Shown here piece by piece: positions 37,601 to 44,084 of a DNA stretch of 52,295 nucleotides; within the stretch, counting starts at the first letter, position 1, and the number at the start of each line of letters is the position of its first letter. This DNA is from Hydrogenophaga sp. (GTDB lineage: Bacteria; Pseudomonadota; Gammaproteobacteria; Burkholderiales; Burkholderiaceae_C). Below the pieces are notes generated by a model. That model saw nothing but the letters and a program-made list of their open reading frames with translations, made no database searches and had not been told where the DNA came from. The position numbers and the translations under genes are program-made. Location of the stretch: assembly GCF_026125785.1 (NCBI RefSeq), contig NZ_JAHCKL010000028.1, forward strand, positions 1 to 52,295. Reading direction: 5' to 3'.

Positions 37601-37867
37601 ACTATCGCCAGCTATCGAAAAACTGACGTAACGTGTTGATTTAGAAGAAAATACGTCGCAACAGCTATCGGTAGCTATCGCCGGCCAGCAGAAAAAGTTG
37701 ACGGTAGAGCTGACGGTAAAAATCGAGGCCGGATTAAGACACTCTCGTTCACTATTCAGACTTTTACCGTCTTTGACGGTAAAAGCCTTCTCGGGAAAGC
37801 TTGTTTCATGGGGCTTTCCGGGCATCAGCAGGTCTCCAGGTCCCTGACGGTAAAACCTGACGGTAAA
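37601..37867. repeat. Clustered TGACGGTAAAA and CTATCG repeats (candidate integrase arm and core sites)
   Basis: TGACGGTA-type sites start at 37699, 37711, 37774, 37845 and 37858, with one reverse copy at 37762-37771. The reverse copy and the 37774 copy form the palindrome CTTTTACCGTC-TTT-GACGGTAAAAG (37761-37785). CTATCG occurs at 37602, 37612, 37665 and 37675. The array occupies the 310 bp between guaA and the integrase, which contains no gene. Confidence 0.75.
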
Positions 37868-37893
37868 TCCGTCACATGCCGGAGGAAACCTCG

Positions 37894-39150
37894 ATGCTGA
37901 CCGACGCCGCACTACGTAATTTCAAGCCTAAGTCCAAGATTTATAAGACTTCTGACCGAGACGGGATGTACGTGACGGTATCGCCTGGCGGAACGATCAC
38001 GTTCCGCTACGACTACCGGCTCCACGGCCGCCGCGAGACACTGACCCTCGGACGCTATGGCCCTGGTGGCATCTCGCTGGCAATGGCGCGCGAACTGCTG
38101 CTGGACGCGCGCAAAGCCGTTCTCAAGGGTGTCTCGCCCGCGCTGGAAAAGCAGCGTGAGAAACGCCGGGTGGTCGCCATCAAGACCTTCGGCGCGGCGA
38201 TGGAGACGTGGCTGGCCAACGCAAGGCTGGCCGACAGCACCCGCGCCATGCGCAAGCACATCATCGACCGGGACATCCTGCCGGTCTTCCAGAATCGCCT
38301 GCTGACCGAAATCCAGGCCGAAGACCTGCGGGCCTTGTGCAACAAGGTCAAGGAGCGTGGGGCGCCGGCGACGGCGGTACAGATTCGGGACATCGTGAAG
38401 CAGGTCTACATCTACGCCATCGCCCACGGTGAGAAGGTGGATAACCCCGCCGACAGCGTGGGCGCGGCCTCGATCGCCACCTTTGTGCCGAAAGATCGTG
38501 CCTTGTCTCCGCTGGAGATCCGGCTGTTCATGCAGCAGATGGAATCGGTGGCGACCTATCCGACCATCAAGCTGGCGCTGCGCTTGATCCTGCTGACGCT
38601 GGTACGCAAGAGCGAACTGATCCACGCCACCTGGGATGAGGTCGATTTCGAGAGCAAGACCTGGACGATTCCTAAGCAGCGGATGAAGGGGCGCAACCCG
38701 CACATGGTCTATCTATCGCGCCAGACGCTCGACATCTTCGTGACGTTGCACGCCTGCGCGGCGGGATCAAGGTTCGTTTTTCCGTCTCGCTATGACGCAG
38801 AGCGGTGCATGTCCAACGCCACTTTGAATCGCGTCACGGGGCTCGTGGTGGAGGCGGCAAAGACCAAGGGACTGCCGCTGCAACCCTTCACCGTCCATGA
38901 CCTGCGCCGGACCGGCTCGACGCTGTTGAACGAAATCGGCTTCAACCGAGACTGGATCGAGAAGTGCCTGGCGCACGAGGACGGGCGTTCCTCGCGCTCG
39001 GTTTACAACAAGGCCGAGTACGCCGAGCAGCGGCGCCACATGCTGCAAGAGTGGGCCAACCTCGTCGATGCCTGGGGCGGTGGGCAGACGTACGTGCCGA
39101 AGCTGTTACCGGCGAACGTGGTGGTGCCGGCGTTGAGCGCGATAGCCTGA
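37894..39150 (+). CDS. Tyrosine-type integrase of the guaA-inserted element
   Basis: 418 residues from the ATG at 37894, chosen because GGAGG lies between it and an earlier ATG at 37876. N-terminal DUF4102 arm-binding domain (KSKIYKTSDRDGMYVTVSP, LTLGRYGPGGISLAMAR), SAM-like core-binding domain (about 100-200), and catalytic domain with Arg in LVRKSELIHATWDEVDF, His-x-x-Arg in VHDLRRTGSTL, and the final HEDGRSSRSVYNKAEY that includes the nucleophile Tyr. It catalyses insertion and, with an excisionase, excision at guaA. It differs clearly from the integrase at the left window edge. Confidence 0.95.
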   Translation: MLTDAALRNFKPKSKIYKTSDRDGMYVTVSPGGTITFRYDYRLHGRRETLTLGRYGPGGISLAMARELLLDARKAVLKGVSPALEKQREKRRVVAIKTFGAAMETWLANARLADSTRAMRKHIIDRDILPVFQNRLLTEIQAEDLRALCNKVKERGAPATAVQIRDIVKQVYIYAIAHGEKVDNPADSVGAASIATFVPKDRALSPLEIRLFMQQMESVATYPTIKLALRLILLTLVRKSELIHATWDEVDFESKTWTIPKQRMKGRNPHMVYLSRQTLDIFVTLHACAAGSRFVFPSRYDAERCMSNATLNRVTGLVVEAAKTKGLPLQPFTVHDLRRTGSTLLNEIGFNRDWIEKCLAHEDGRSSRSVYNKAEYAEQRRHMLQEWANLVDAWGGGQTYVPKLLPANVVVPALSAIA

Positions 39151-39153
39151 AAC

Positions 39154-39199
39154 AGTTGCTTGGTTGTCACTTGACAACCAAGCAACTCATCCCCATACT
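39154..39199 (+). promoter_or_regulatory. 34-bp perfect palindrome overlapping a promoter, upstream of the toxin-like pair
   Basis: The arms AGTTGCTTGGTTGTCA (39154-39169) and TGACAACCAAGCAACT (39172-39187) are exact inverted copies around CT. A -35 TTGACA (39171-39176) lies inside the right arm, and a -10 CATACT (39194-39199) follows at 17 bp. GGAG and the ATG at 39211 come next. This is the layout of a repressor-controlled promoter. Confidence 0.8.
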
Positions 39200-39210
39200 G
39201 GAGATCATTG

Positions 39211-39486
39211 ATGGCTCGTTCCCCTCATCCGAAGAAAGATGTCGAGGAAGCTCTCAGGCATGCCGAAGGGCAGGGCTGGCGCGTCGAAGTCGGCGGCAGC
39301 CACGCTTGGGGGCGGATGTATTGCCCTTACAACGATGAAGAATGTCGCTGCGGCGAGTTCTGCATCACCAGCGTATGGAGCACGCCGAAAAATCCCGGCA
39401 ACCACGCGCGCGCCTTGCGGCGCGTCGTGGACAACTGCATCACGCACCGGCCGCAGCGCGACGCTGATGATGGTGCCAAGGAGTAG
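39211..39486 (+). CDS. HicA-like small protein, putative toxin
   Basis: 91 residues. N-terminal KKDVEEALRHAEGQGWRVEVGGSHAWGRMYC resembles the HicA double-stranded-RNA-binding fold, where the His in GSH is catalytic. Four Cys residues follow in the middle (CPYNDEECRCGEFC), which normal HicA lacks, so a metal site is possible. The ATG at 39211 is preferred to the TTG at 39208. It is followed 4 bp later by an HTH protein and preceded by a palindromic operator, the gene order of a toxin-antitoxin unit. The toxin role is inference. Confidence 0.6.
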   Translation: MARSPHPKKDVEEALRHAEGQGWRVEVGGSHAWGRMYCPYNDEECRCGEFCITSVWSTPKNPGNHARALRRVVDNCITHRPQRDADDGAKE

Positions 39487-39490
39487 CGCG

Positions 39491-40015
39491 ATGGAATACA
39501 CCTTCATTCTGAAATACCAGCTCGCCGACGACGACCGCGATACGGATGCACTGGTGGAGCGCCTGGGCGAAGCCGGCTGCGACGATGCCTTGATCGGCAT
39601 TGGGCAGCCGGGTCGGTTGGCGCTAGAGTTCACCCGCGAGGCAGCGGATGCGGACGAGGCCGTGCGTAGCGCGCTGGCCGATGTGCGCGGCGCCGCACCG
39701 ACCGCGCGATTGATCGAAGTAGCGCCGGATCTGGTGGGTCTGACTGACGTGGCCGACATTGTTGGCGTGTCGCGGCAGAACATGCGCAAGCTGATGCTGG
39801 CGCATCCGGGCAGCTTTCCGGCGCCGGTGCATGAAGGCAGCGCGTCGATCTGGCATTTGGCGGACGTATTGGCGTGGTTGCAGGCCAAGGGCAGCTACTC
39901 GTTGGCCAAAGACGTGCTGGAGGTGGCGCGGGTGGCCTTGCAGGTCAACGTGGCAAAGGAGGGGCAGCGATTGCCGCGCTCGACATCCAAGGCACTGGAG
40001 GTTTTGATTGGATGA
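39491..40015 (+). CDS. Helix-turn-helix protein, putative antitoxin/autorepressor
   Basis: 174 residues. The N-terminal alpha/beta part (MEYTFILKYQL, LVERLGEAGCDDALIGIGQPGRLALEF) has no named family. A central HTH reads LVGLTDVADIVGVSRQNMRKLMLAHPGSFP, in the MerR/AlpA style, followed by IWHLADVLAWLQ. It probably binds the 34-bp palindrome and controls its own operon. Its size and the unusual N-terminal domain set it apart from standard HicB antitoxins, which carry a partial RNase-H fold. Confidence 0.6.
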   Translation: MEYTFILKYQLADDDRDTDALVERLGEAGCDDALIGIGQPGRLALEFTREAADADEAVRSALADVRGAAPTARLIEVAPDLVGLTDVADIVGVSRQNMRKLMLAHPGSFPAPVHEGSASIWHLADVLAWLQAKGSYSLAKDVLEVARVALQVNVAKEGQRLPRSTSKALEVLIG

Positions 40016-40031
40016 GCGCCGCTGCTTGGCC

Positions 40032-40409
40032 TTATGCCTCGCTCGAACCCGCCCGGACAGGGCGGGTTTTTCGTAAGTGGACATCCGGTTTCGATACGCC
40101 GGCGCGCGGAGCCTGCTTTCGTTCTTCGACCCAGGCTTCCACTTCTGCCAAGTCCCATACCACGCAGCGTGGTGTCAGGTTGAAGCGACGTGGGAACTCA
40201 CCGCGACGCTCCATTTCGTAGATCGTCGTTTCGGCGAGGGGAACGATCTGCCGCAGTTCCTGCCGGCGAATGGTGCGACGGAAGGGAAGGACACTGCGCG
40301 TTGGAAATTGCGGCAAAGCCTCGTAGGCATCCGTTCCTGGCAAGGGGAGGCCGACATCGGTGCCGGCGGTATTGGGGGCTTGCGATAGCTGTTCCACCTC
40401 GGACTCCAT
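40032..40409 (-). CDS. AlpA-family DNA-binding protein (possible excisionase)
   Basis: 125 residues if the ATG at 40409 is used; the start is uncertain because no ribosome site is clear, and the frame opens up to 40442. The winged-helix motif is RRQELRQIVPLAETTIYEMERRGEFPRRFNLTPRCVVWDLAEVEAWVEER, typical of AlpA. The N-terminal 45 residues are low-complexity. AlpA-type proteins act as excisionases or activators of integrase genes. It is convergent with the HTH gene. Confidence 0.8.
   Translation of the reverse strand: MESEVEQLSQAPNTAGTDVGLPLPGTDAYEALPQFPTRSVLPFRRTIRRQELRQIVPLAETTIYEMERRGEFPRRFNLTPRCVVWDLAEVEAWVEERKQAPRAGVSKPDVHLRKTRPVRAGSSEA
40046..40071 (+). terminator. Terminator after the toxin-like pair
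   Basis: The stem AACCCGCCC/GGGCGGGTT with a five-base loop continues into T residues. It lies 30 bp after the HTH gene, within the 3' end of the convergent alpA-like gene, so it also sits in that coding sequence. Confidence 0.6.
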
Positions 40410-40824
40410 GGTTCTGCTGCATGGAGACATGGTGAAGTTCAATACCTATCGGGACAACTTGCTGCGGCGTAGTGGAGCGGGTTCGATGTGGTACTTGGAT
40501 GTTGCGTCCCGGCGTACCGCCGTCGGGTTCGCGGGCTGCGCCCCGCGCTTCGTGCCGAATCGCGGCCATCCGGCTTTGATCCCTGACGCCTTCGGCCCTG
40601 TTGGGCCTGCGCGCTGCGCTTGCTCAACGGCGGGTGTGTGCAGTGGGCGGGGTGTGGGCGGTCTTGCTGTTCCCTTCACCATATCACGGCGTTCTCGCCG
40701 TCAAGGGCGGCGCGCGCTTGTGCGCGCTTGCGTCCTGGCGGCCGTCTGCGACCCCTGACTGCTTGCGCTGCGCCGTGCTGGCGACGGTTCCGGGCAATTC
40801 CGCCCAAGCAACCGGAGCACGATC
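40410..40824. repeat. Intergenic region with structured leader, copy A (upstream of radC)
   Basis: No gene is seen in this stretch. Its second half, 40658-40824, matches 41445-41610 along most of its length (GCGGTCTTGCTGTTCCCTTCA, GCTTGCGTCCTGGCGGCCGT and CCCCTGACTGCTTGCGCTGC are shared). It contains the hairpins ACGGCG-TTCT-CGCCGT and GCGCGC-TTGT-GCGCGC. It ends in CCGGAG, the ribosome site of radC. Confidence 0.75.
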
Positions 40825-41334
40825 ATGTCGCAACTGTCTTTTTCCTCGTTCGATACCTCACTGATGGTGCGTGATGCGCAGGGCCGCTACCTGCTGGCGA
40901 CGACTGACCAGATTCTGGAGGCCGCGCGCCAGGCTATCGAGCACAAGATGCAGCGCGGTGCGTCATTCAGTTCGCCGGTGGCGGTCAAGGAGTACCTGCG
41001 CGCCAAGCTGGCTGGGTTCGAGCACGAGGTGTTCGCCGTGCTGTTCCTGGATACGCACCATTGCTTGATCGAATATGCCGAGATGTTTCGAGGCACCATC
41101 GATAGCGCATCGGTGTATCCGCGCGAAGTGGTCAAGCAGGCGCTGCGGCTCAATGCGGCGGCGGTCATCGTTTCGCACAACCACCCGAGCGGGAATCCTG
41201 AGCCGAGCGCGGCCGACAGGGCACTGACCCAGCGGCTCAAGGAGGCGCTGGCACTTGTGGACGTTCGCATTCTGGATCACATCATCGTCGCGGGCGGCAA
41301 CACCACATCATTCGCCGAACGCGGCCTGATCTGA
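40825..41334 (+). CDS. RadC-like JAB-domain protein of an integrative element
   Basis: 169 residues, so it is the short element-borne RadC form without the HhH repeats. JAMM/MPN+ metal motif: VSHNHPSGNPEPSAAD carries His-x-His, Ser and Asp, with Glu from EYAEMFRG nearby. Such proteins are standard in the leading regions of integrative conjugative elements and are called DNA-repair RadC by homology only. The biochemical function is unclear. A strong terminator follows at once. Confidence 0.9.
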   Translation: MSQLSFSSFDTSLMVRDAQGRYLLATTDQILEAARQAIEHKMQRGASFSSPVAVKEYLRAKLAGFEHEVFAVLFLDTHHCLIEYAEMFRGTIDSASVYPREVVKQALRLNAAAVIVSHNHPSGNPEPSAADRALTQRLKEALALVDVRILDHIIVAGGNTTSFAERGLI

Positions 41335-41338
41335 CCAA

Positions 41339-41359
41339 GGGGGCTTCGGCCCCCTTTTT
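41339..41359 (+). terminator. Terminator after radC
   Basis: The stem GGGGGC-TTCG-GCCCCC is followed by five T residues, 4 bp past the radC stop. The UUCG tetraloop makes it very stable. Confidence 0.9.
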
Positions 41360-41444
41360 GCTGCGTCCGGTGGCGCAACTCCGGCCCGCGCGGGCCTGCG
41401 CGCTTCGCTTGCCGAGAACCGGGGAACGTGAAGGTGCAAGGGAG

Positions 41445-41610
41445 GCGGTCTTGCTGTTCCCTTCATCGTGCCACGGCGTGCTCGCCGTCAAGGGCTGCGC
41501 GCCGATGGCGCTTGCGTCCTGGCGGCCGTCGTTGACCCCTGACTGCTTGCGCTGCGCCGTGCCCCGGAAGGGTCGGGCAACTCCGCCCGGCAACCTTTCA
41601 GGAGTTCACC
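41445..41610. repeat. Structured leader, copy B (upstream of the first DUF2958 gene)
   Basis: This is the near-copy of 40658-40824. It keeps ACGGCG-TGCT-CGCCGT, and in place of GCGCGC/GCGCGC has GCGCC-GAT-GGCGC, so both arms changed together. It ends with TTTCAGGAG, the ribosome site of DUF2958. Confidence 0.75.
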
Positions 41611-41961
41611 ATGAACAACGCACTCATCACTGACGAGCAGCGCGTCGTGCTGCTGGCCAATGGCTGCAAATCACTGGAGAACCCGGACTTCGATCCGGCG
41701 CCCGTGGTCAAGCTGTTCACGCCGGATGCCGGCGCGACCTGGCTGCTGACCGAGATTGATCCCGACGACCACGACCACGCCTTTGGTCTTTGCGACCTGG
41801 GCCTGGGGATGCCGGAAATCGGCTGGGTCAGCCTGGGCGAACTGGCGGCCGTGCGCGGCGGGCTGGGCCTGCCAATCGAACGTGACCTGTCTTTCCGGGC
41901 CGAAAAGCGGTTGAGCGCCTATGCGCGCGATGCGCGCCTGGCTGGGCGAATCGTTCAGTGA
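41611..41961 (+). CDS. DUF2958 domain protein, copy 1
   Basis: 116 residues: MNNALITDEQRVVLLANGCKS, PVVKLFTPDAGATWLLTEIDPDD, FGLCDLGLGMPEIGWVSLGEL and LPIERDLSFRAEKRLSAYA are the DUF2958 hallmarks. No function is established; the family is typical of integrative conjugative elements. A second copy is at 50557. It has a CAGGAG ribosome site. Confidence 0.92.
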   Translation: MNNALITDEQRVVLLANGCKSLENPDFDPAPVVKLFTPDAGATWLLTEIDPDDHDHAFGLCDLGLGMPEIGWVSLGELAAVRGGLGLPIERDLSFRAEKRLSAYARDARLAGRIVQ

Positions 41962-41989
41962 TTGCGCGGGGCGTCGCAAGATGCCCCGT

Positions 41990-42655
41990 TCAAGGTTTCA
42001 GCAGATCCGGCAGGCAGTCGGCGAATGCCGGCTGGATCTTGCTCACGGGCTTGGTCACGGCTTCATCGCCGGTGAGGACAGCCATCGTCATGCCGGTCAT
42101 GGTCGTCAGACCGTTCGAGCTGCGCAGCACTTGCAGCGCAAGATCGACCGGGAAGCCGTCGACACTGCGCCGAAGCGGATGAATGCCGCCATGCACGAAT
42201 GAGTTCATGCCGTGCCAGGTCACATCCTTGAAGTGCAACAGCATCTGGTGCGCGGCTGCCGGCGCGCCTTGTCCGACTCGCTTGCCGATCTGCTCAATCA
42301 TTTCGCTGGCGCCAGGCAAATTCTTGGCTGCCTGTTCGCTCTGCTGCGTCAGTGGCGCCAGCAACTTGTCGATCGCTGCGTCGCTAGCTGCGTAGAGCAG
42401 CCACATTGCCCGTGTCATGGCCTCGAACTGCAGGCGCATGAGGCCGACGGCAGACGTGGGCAGTCGCAGCGACATCAACGCTCGCATTGCCGCCGCATGT
42501 TCCATAGCCACCAAGCACATGCCGAGGGCAGATTCGCCACGGGGCGATCCATCGAACTCGGCATTGCCCAGCAATTCATCCAGCCGTTCGTGCAAGGCAT
42601 TGGAGCGGTGAAGCATGTGCTCCAACGGGTCGTTGTTGATGATGGTTTCCTCCAT
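41990..42655 (-). CDS. Uncharacterised alpha-helical protein (DUF6988-like)
   Basis: 221 residues from the ATG at 42655. It is mostly helical, with LVAMEHAAAMRALMSLRLPTSAVGLMRLQFEAMTRAMWLLYAASD in the middle and HFKDVTWHGMNSFVHGGIHPLRR after it. I recall a family (DUF6988 or near) with this pattern in similar elements, but the name is not certain. No catalytic site is obvious. It points against its neighbours. Confidence 0.6.
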   Translation of the reverse strand: MEETIINNDPLEHMLHRSNALHERLDELLGNAEFDGSPRGESALGMCLVAMEHAAAMRALMSLRLPTSAVGLMRLQFEAMTRAMWLLYAASDAAIDKLLAPLTQQSEQAAKNLPGASEMIEQIGKRVGQGAPAAAHQMLLHFKDVTWHGMNSFVHGGIHPLRRSVDGFPVDLALQVLRSSNGLTTMTGMTMAVLTGDEAVTKPVSKIQPAFADCLPDLLKP

Positions 42656-43176
42656 AGGGGGATGGTAGGACAGTCGTGCGTCCCCGGCCAAGCAGACATG
42701 GCCGGTCGCGCTGTCGTGCTGCGCATCGAGCCGCCTGCGGTGTCTCGCCCCTTCGGGCTTCCATCGTTCCCTCGCTCCGCTCGGCTGACGCCTCCGGCCC
42801 GGCTTCCAGCTTCGGGCCTGCGCGCTTCGCTTGCCGTGCGATTCGGCAGACAGGGAAGGCCGTTGCCATGTCCAGCCGTCTCCCCTGACTTCATCACCTC
42901 CACCGCGACTGTAGCCCGCGCCCGTGTGCCGTCAAGGCGCGCAGGGCCGTGTCCTCGGCTGCGCCTGCGGGCCGCACCAACCCTGCGCTTGCCTCCTTGA
43001 CGGCACCCGTTCGCGCGCTCCTGACCGTCGCGGGCGATGAACTCAGGAAAGACGGTGGCAACAGGGCCAACCGGGTTCCTCGTGCCGACCGCACCGAACA
43101 GCCGAAAGGCTGGGCTCCGAATCTAGGAATCCGGTGTGCGGTTTTCTTCAACAGCCTTTTTGTTCAGGAGAAAGAC
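42656..43176. repeat. Intergenic region with a long hairpin upstream of the DUF932 gene
   Basis: No gene is seen over 520 bp. GTGCCGTCAAGG (42926-42937) pairs exactly with CCTTGACGGCAC (42995-43006), and the inner GCGCAGGG (42939-42946) pairs with CCCTGCGC (42981-42988); a six-base bulge TTGCCT lies on the right side. The loop is 34 nt. GCCGTCAAGG is shared with leaders A and B. A CTTCGGGCCTGCGCGCTTCGC-like piece near 42814 also resembles segments before radC and near 49918. Confidence 0.7.
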
Positions 43177-44004
43177 ATGCAAATCGCATCCCGTTTCGCT
43201 TCCCGCTCCCCGTCGCTGCGCAGCGACTCCCCGCTGTCCGATGACCAGATTCGCAGGGTGGCCCCGTCCATTTTCGCGGACGCCCCGCATGAGAGCCGTT
43301 CCGAACGATACAGCTACATCCCCACCGCCGCCGTTCTGACCGAGCTTCGCAAAGAAGGCTTCCAGCCCTTCATGGTGACGCAGACCAGTGTGCGCGATGA
43401 AGGCAAGCGCGAGCACACGAAACACATGCTGCGCCTGCGCCACGCCAGCCAGATCAACGGCGCGGAGGCTAGCGAAATCGTGCTGCTGAACTCGCACGAC
43501 GGCACCAGCAGCTATCAGATGCTGGCCGGAATGTTCCGCTTCGTGTGCAGCAACGGCCTTGTGTGTGGTGACACAGTGGCTGATGTGCGCGTGCCCCACA
43601 AAGGCGACGTGGCCGGTTCCGTCATCGAAGGTGCTTTCGAGGTGTTGAGCGGCTTCGAGCGCGTGAAGGAATCGCGCGACCTGATGCGCAGCATCACTTT
43701 GGACGATGGCGAATCCGAAGTGTTCGCCCGCGCTGCGCTGGCGTTGAAGTACGACGACCCGGACAAGCCCGCGCCCATCACCGAATCGCAAATCCTGATG
43801 CCGCGCCGGTTCGACGACCGCCGCCCCGACCTGTGGAGCGTATTCAACCGCACACAGGAGAACTTGACCAAGGGCGGATTGCATGGCCGCAGCGCCAACG
43901 GACGCCGCCAGCAAACCCGACCCGTGCAGGGCATTGATTCCGATGTGCGCCTCAATCGCGCCCTTTGGATGCTGGCCGACGGCCTGCGCCAGTTGAAAGC
44001 CTGA
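43177..44004 (+). CDS. DUF932 domain protein
   Basis: 275 residues from the ATG at 43177, with TTCAGGAG upstream. DUF932 motifs: RSERYSYIPTAAVLTELRKEGFQPFMVTQT, MLRLRH, LLNSHDGTSSYQMLAGMFRFVCSNGLV and the C-terminal NLTKGGLHGRSANGRRQQTR with VRLNRALWMLADGL. The family is phage- or plasmid-derived and of unknown function, common in element leading regions. A ParB-like gene follows after 80 bp. Confidence 0.9.
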   Translation: MQIASRFASRSPSLRSDSPLSDDQIRRVAPSIFADAPHESRSERYSYIPTAAVLTELRKEGFQPFMVTQTSVRDEGKREHTKHMLRLRHASQINGAEASEIVLLNSHDGTSSYQMLAGMFRFVCSNGLVCGDTVADVRVPHKGDVAGSVIEGAFEVLSGFERVKESRDLMRSITLDDGESEVFARAALALKYDDPDKPAPITESQILMPRRFDDRRPDLWSVFNRTQENLTKGGLHGRSANGRRQQTRPVQGIDSDVRLNRALWMLADGLRQLKA

Positions 44005-44084
44005 ATCCCCACGCGGCAGGGGCAGGCAGCGGCCCTTGCCGCTTTCTTCGCTGCTGCATTTCCTAACCGCAAGGAGTTATCACC

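Noticed and set aside
40439-40824. Small open frames before radC
   Set aside because: They lie in the repeated leader region, lack ribosome sites and have no conserved-looking protein.
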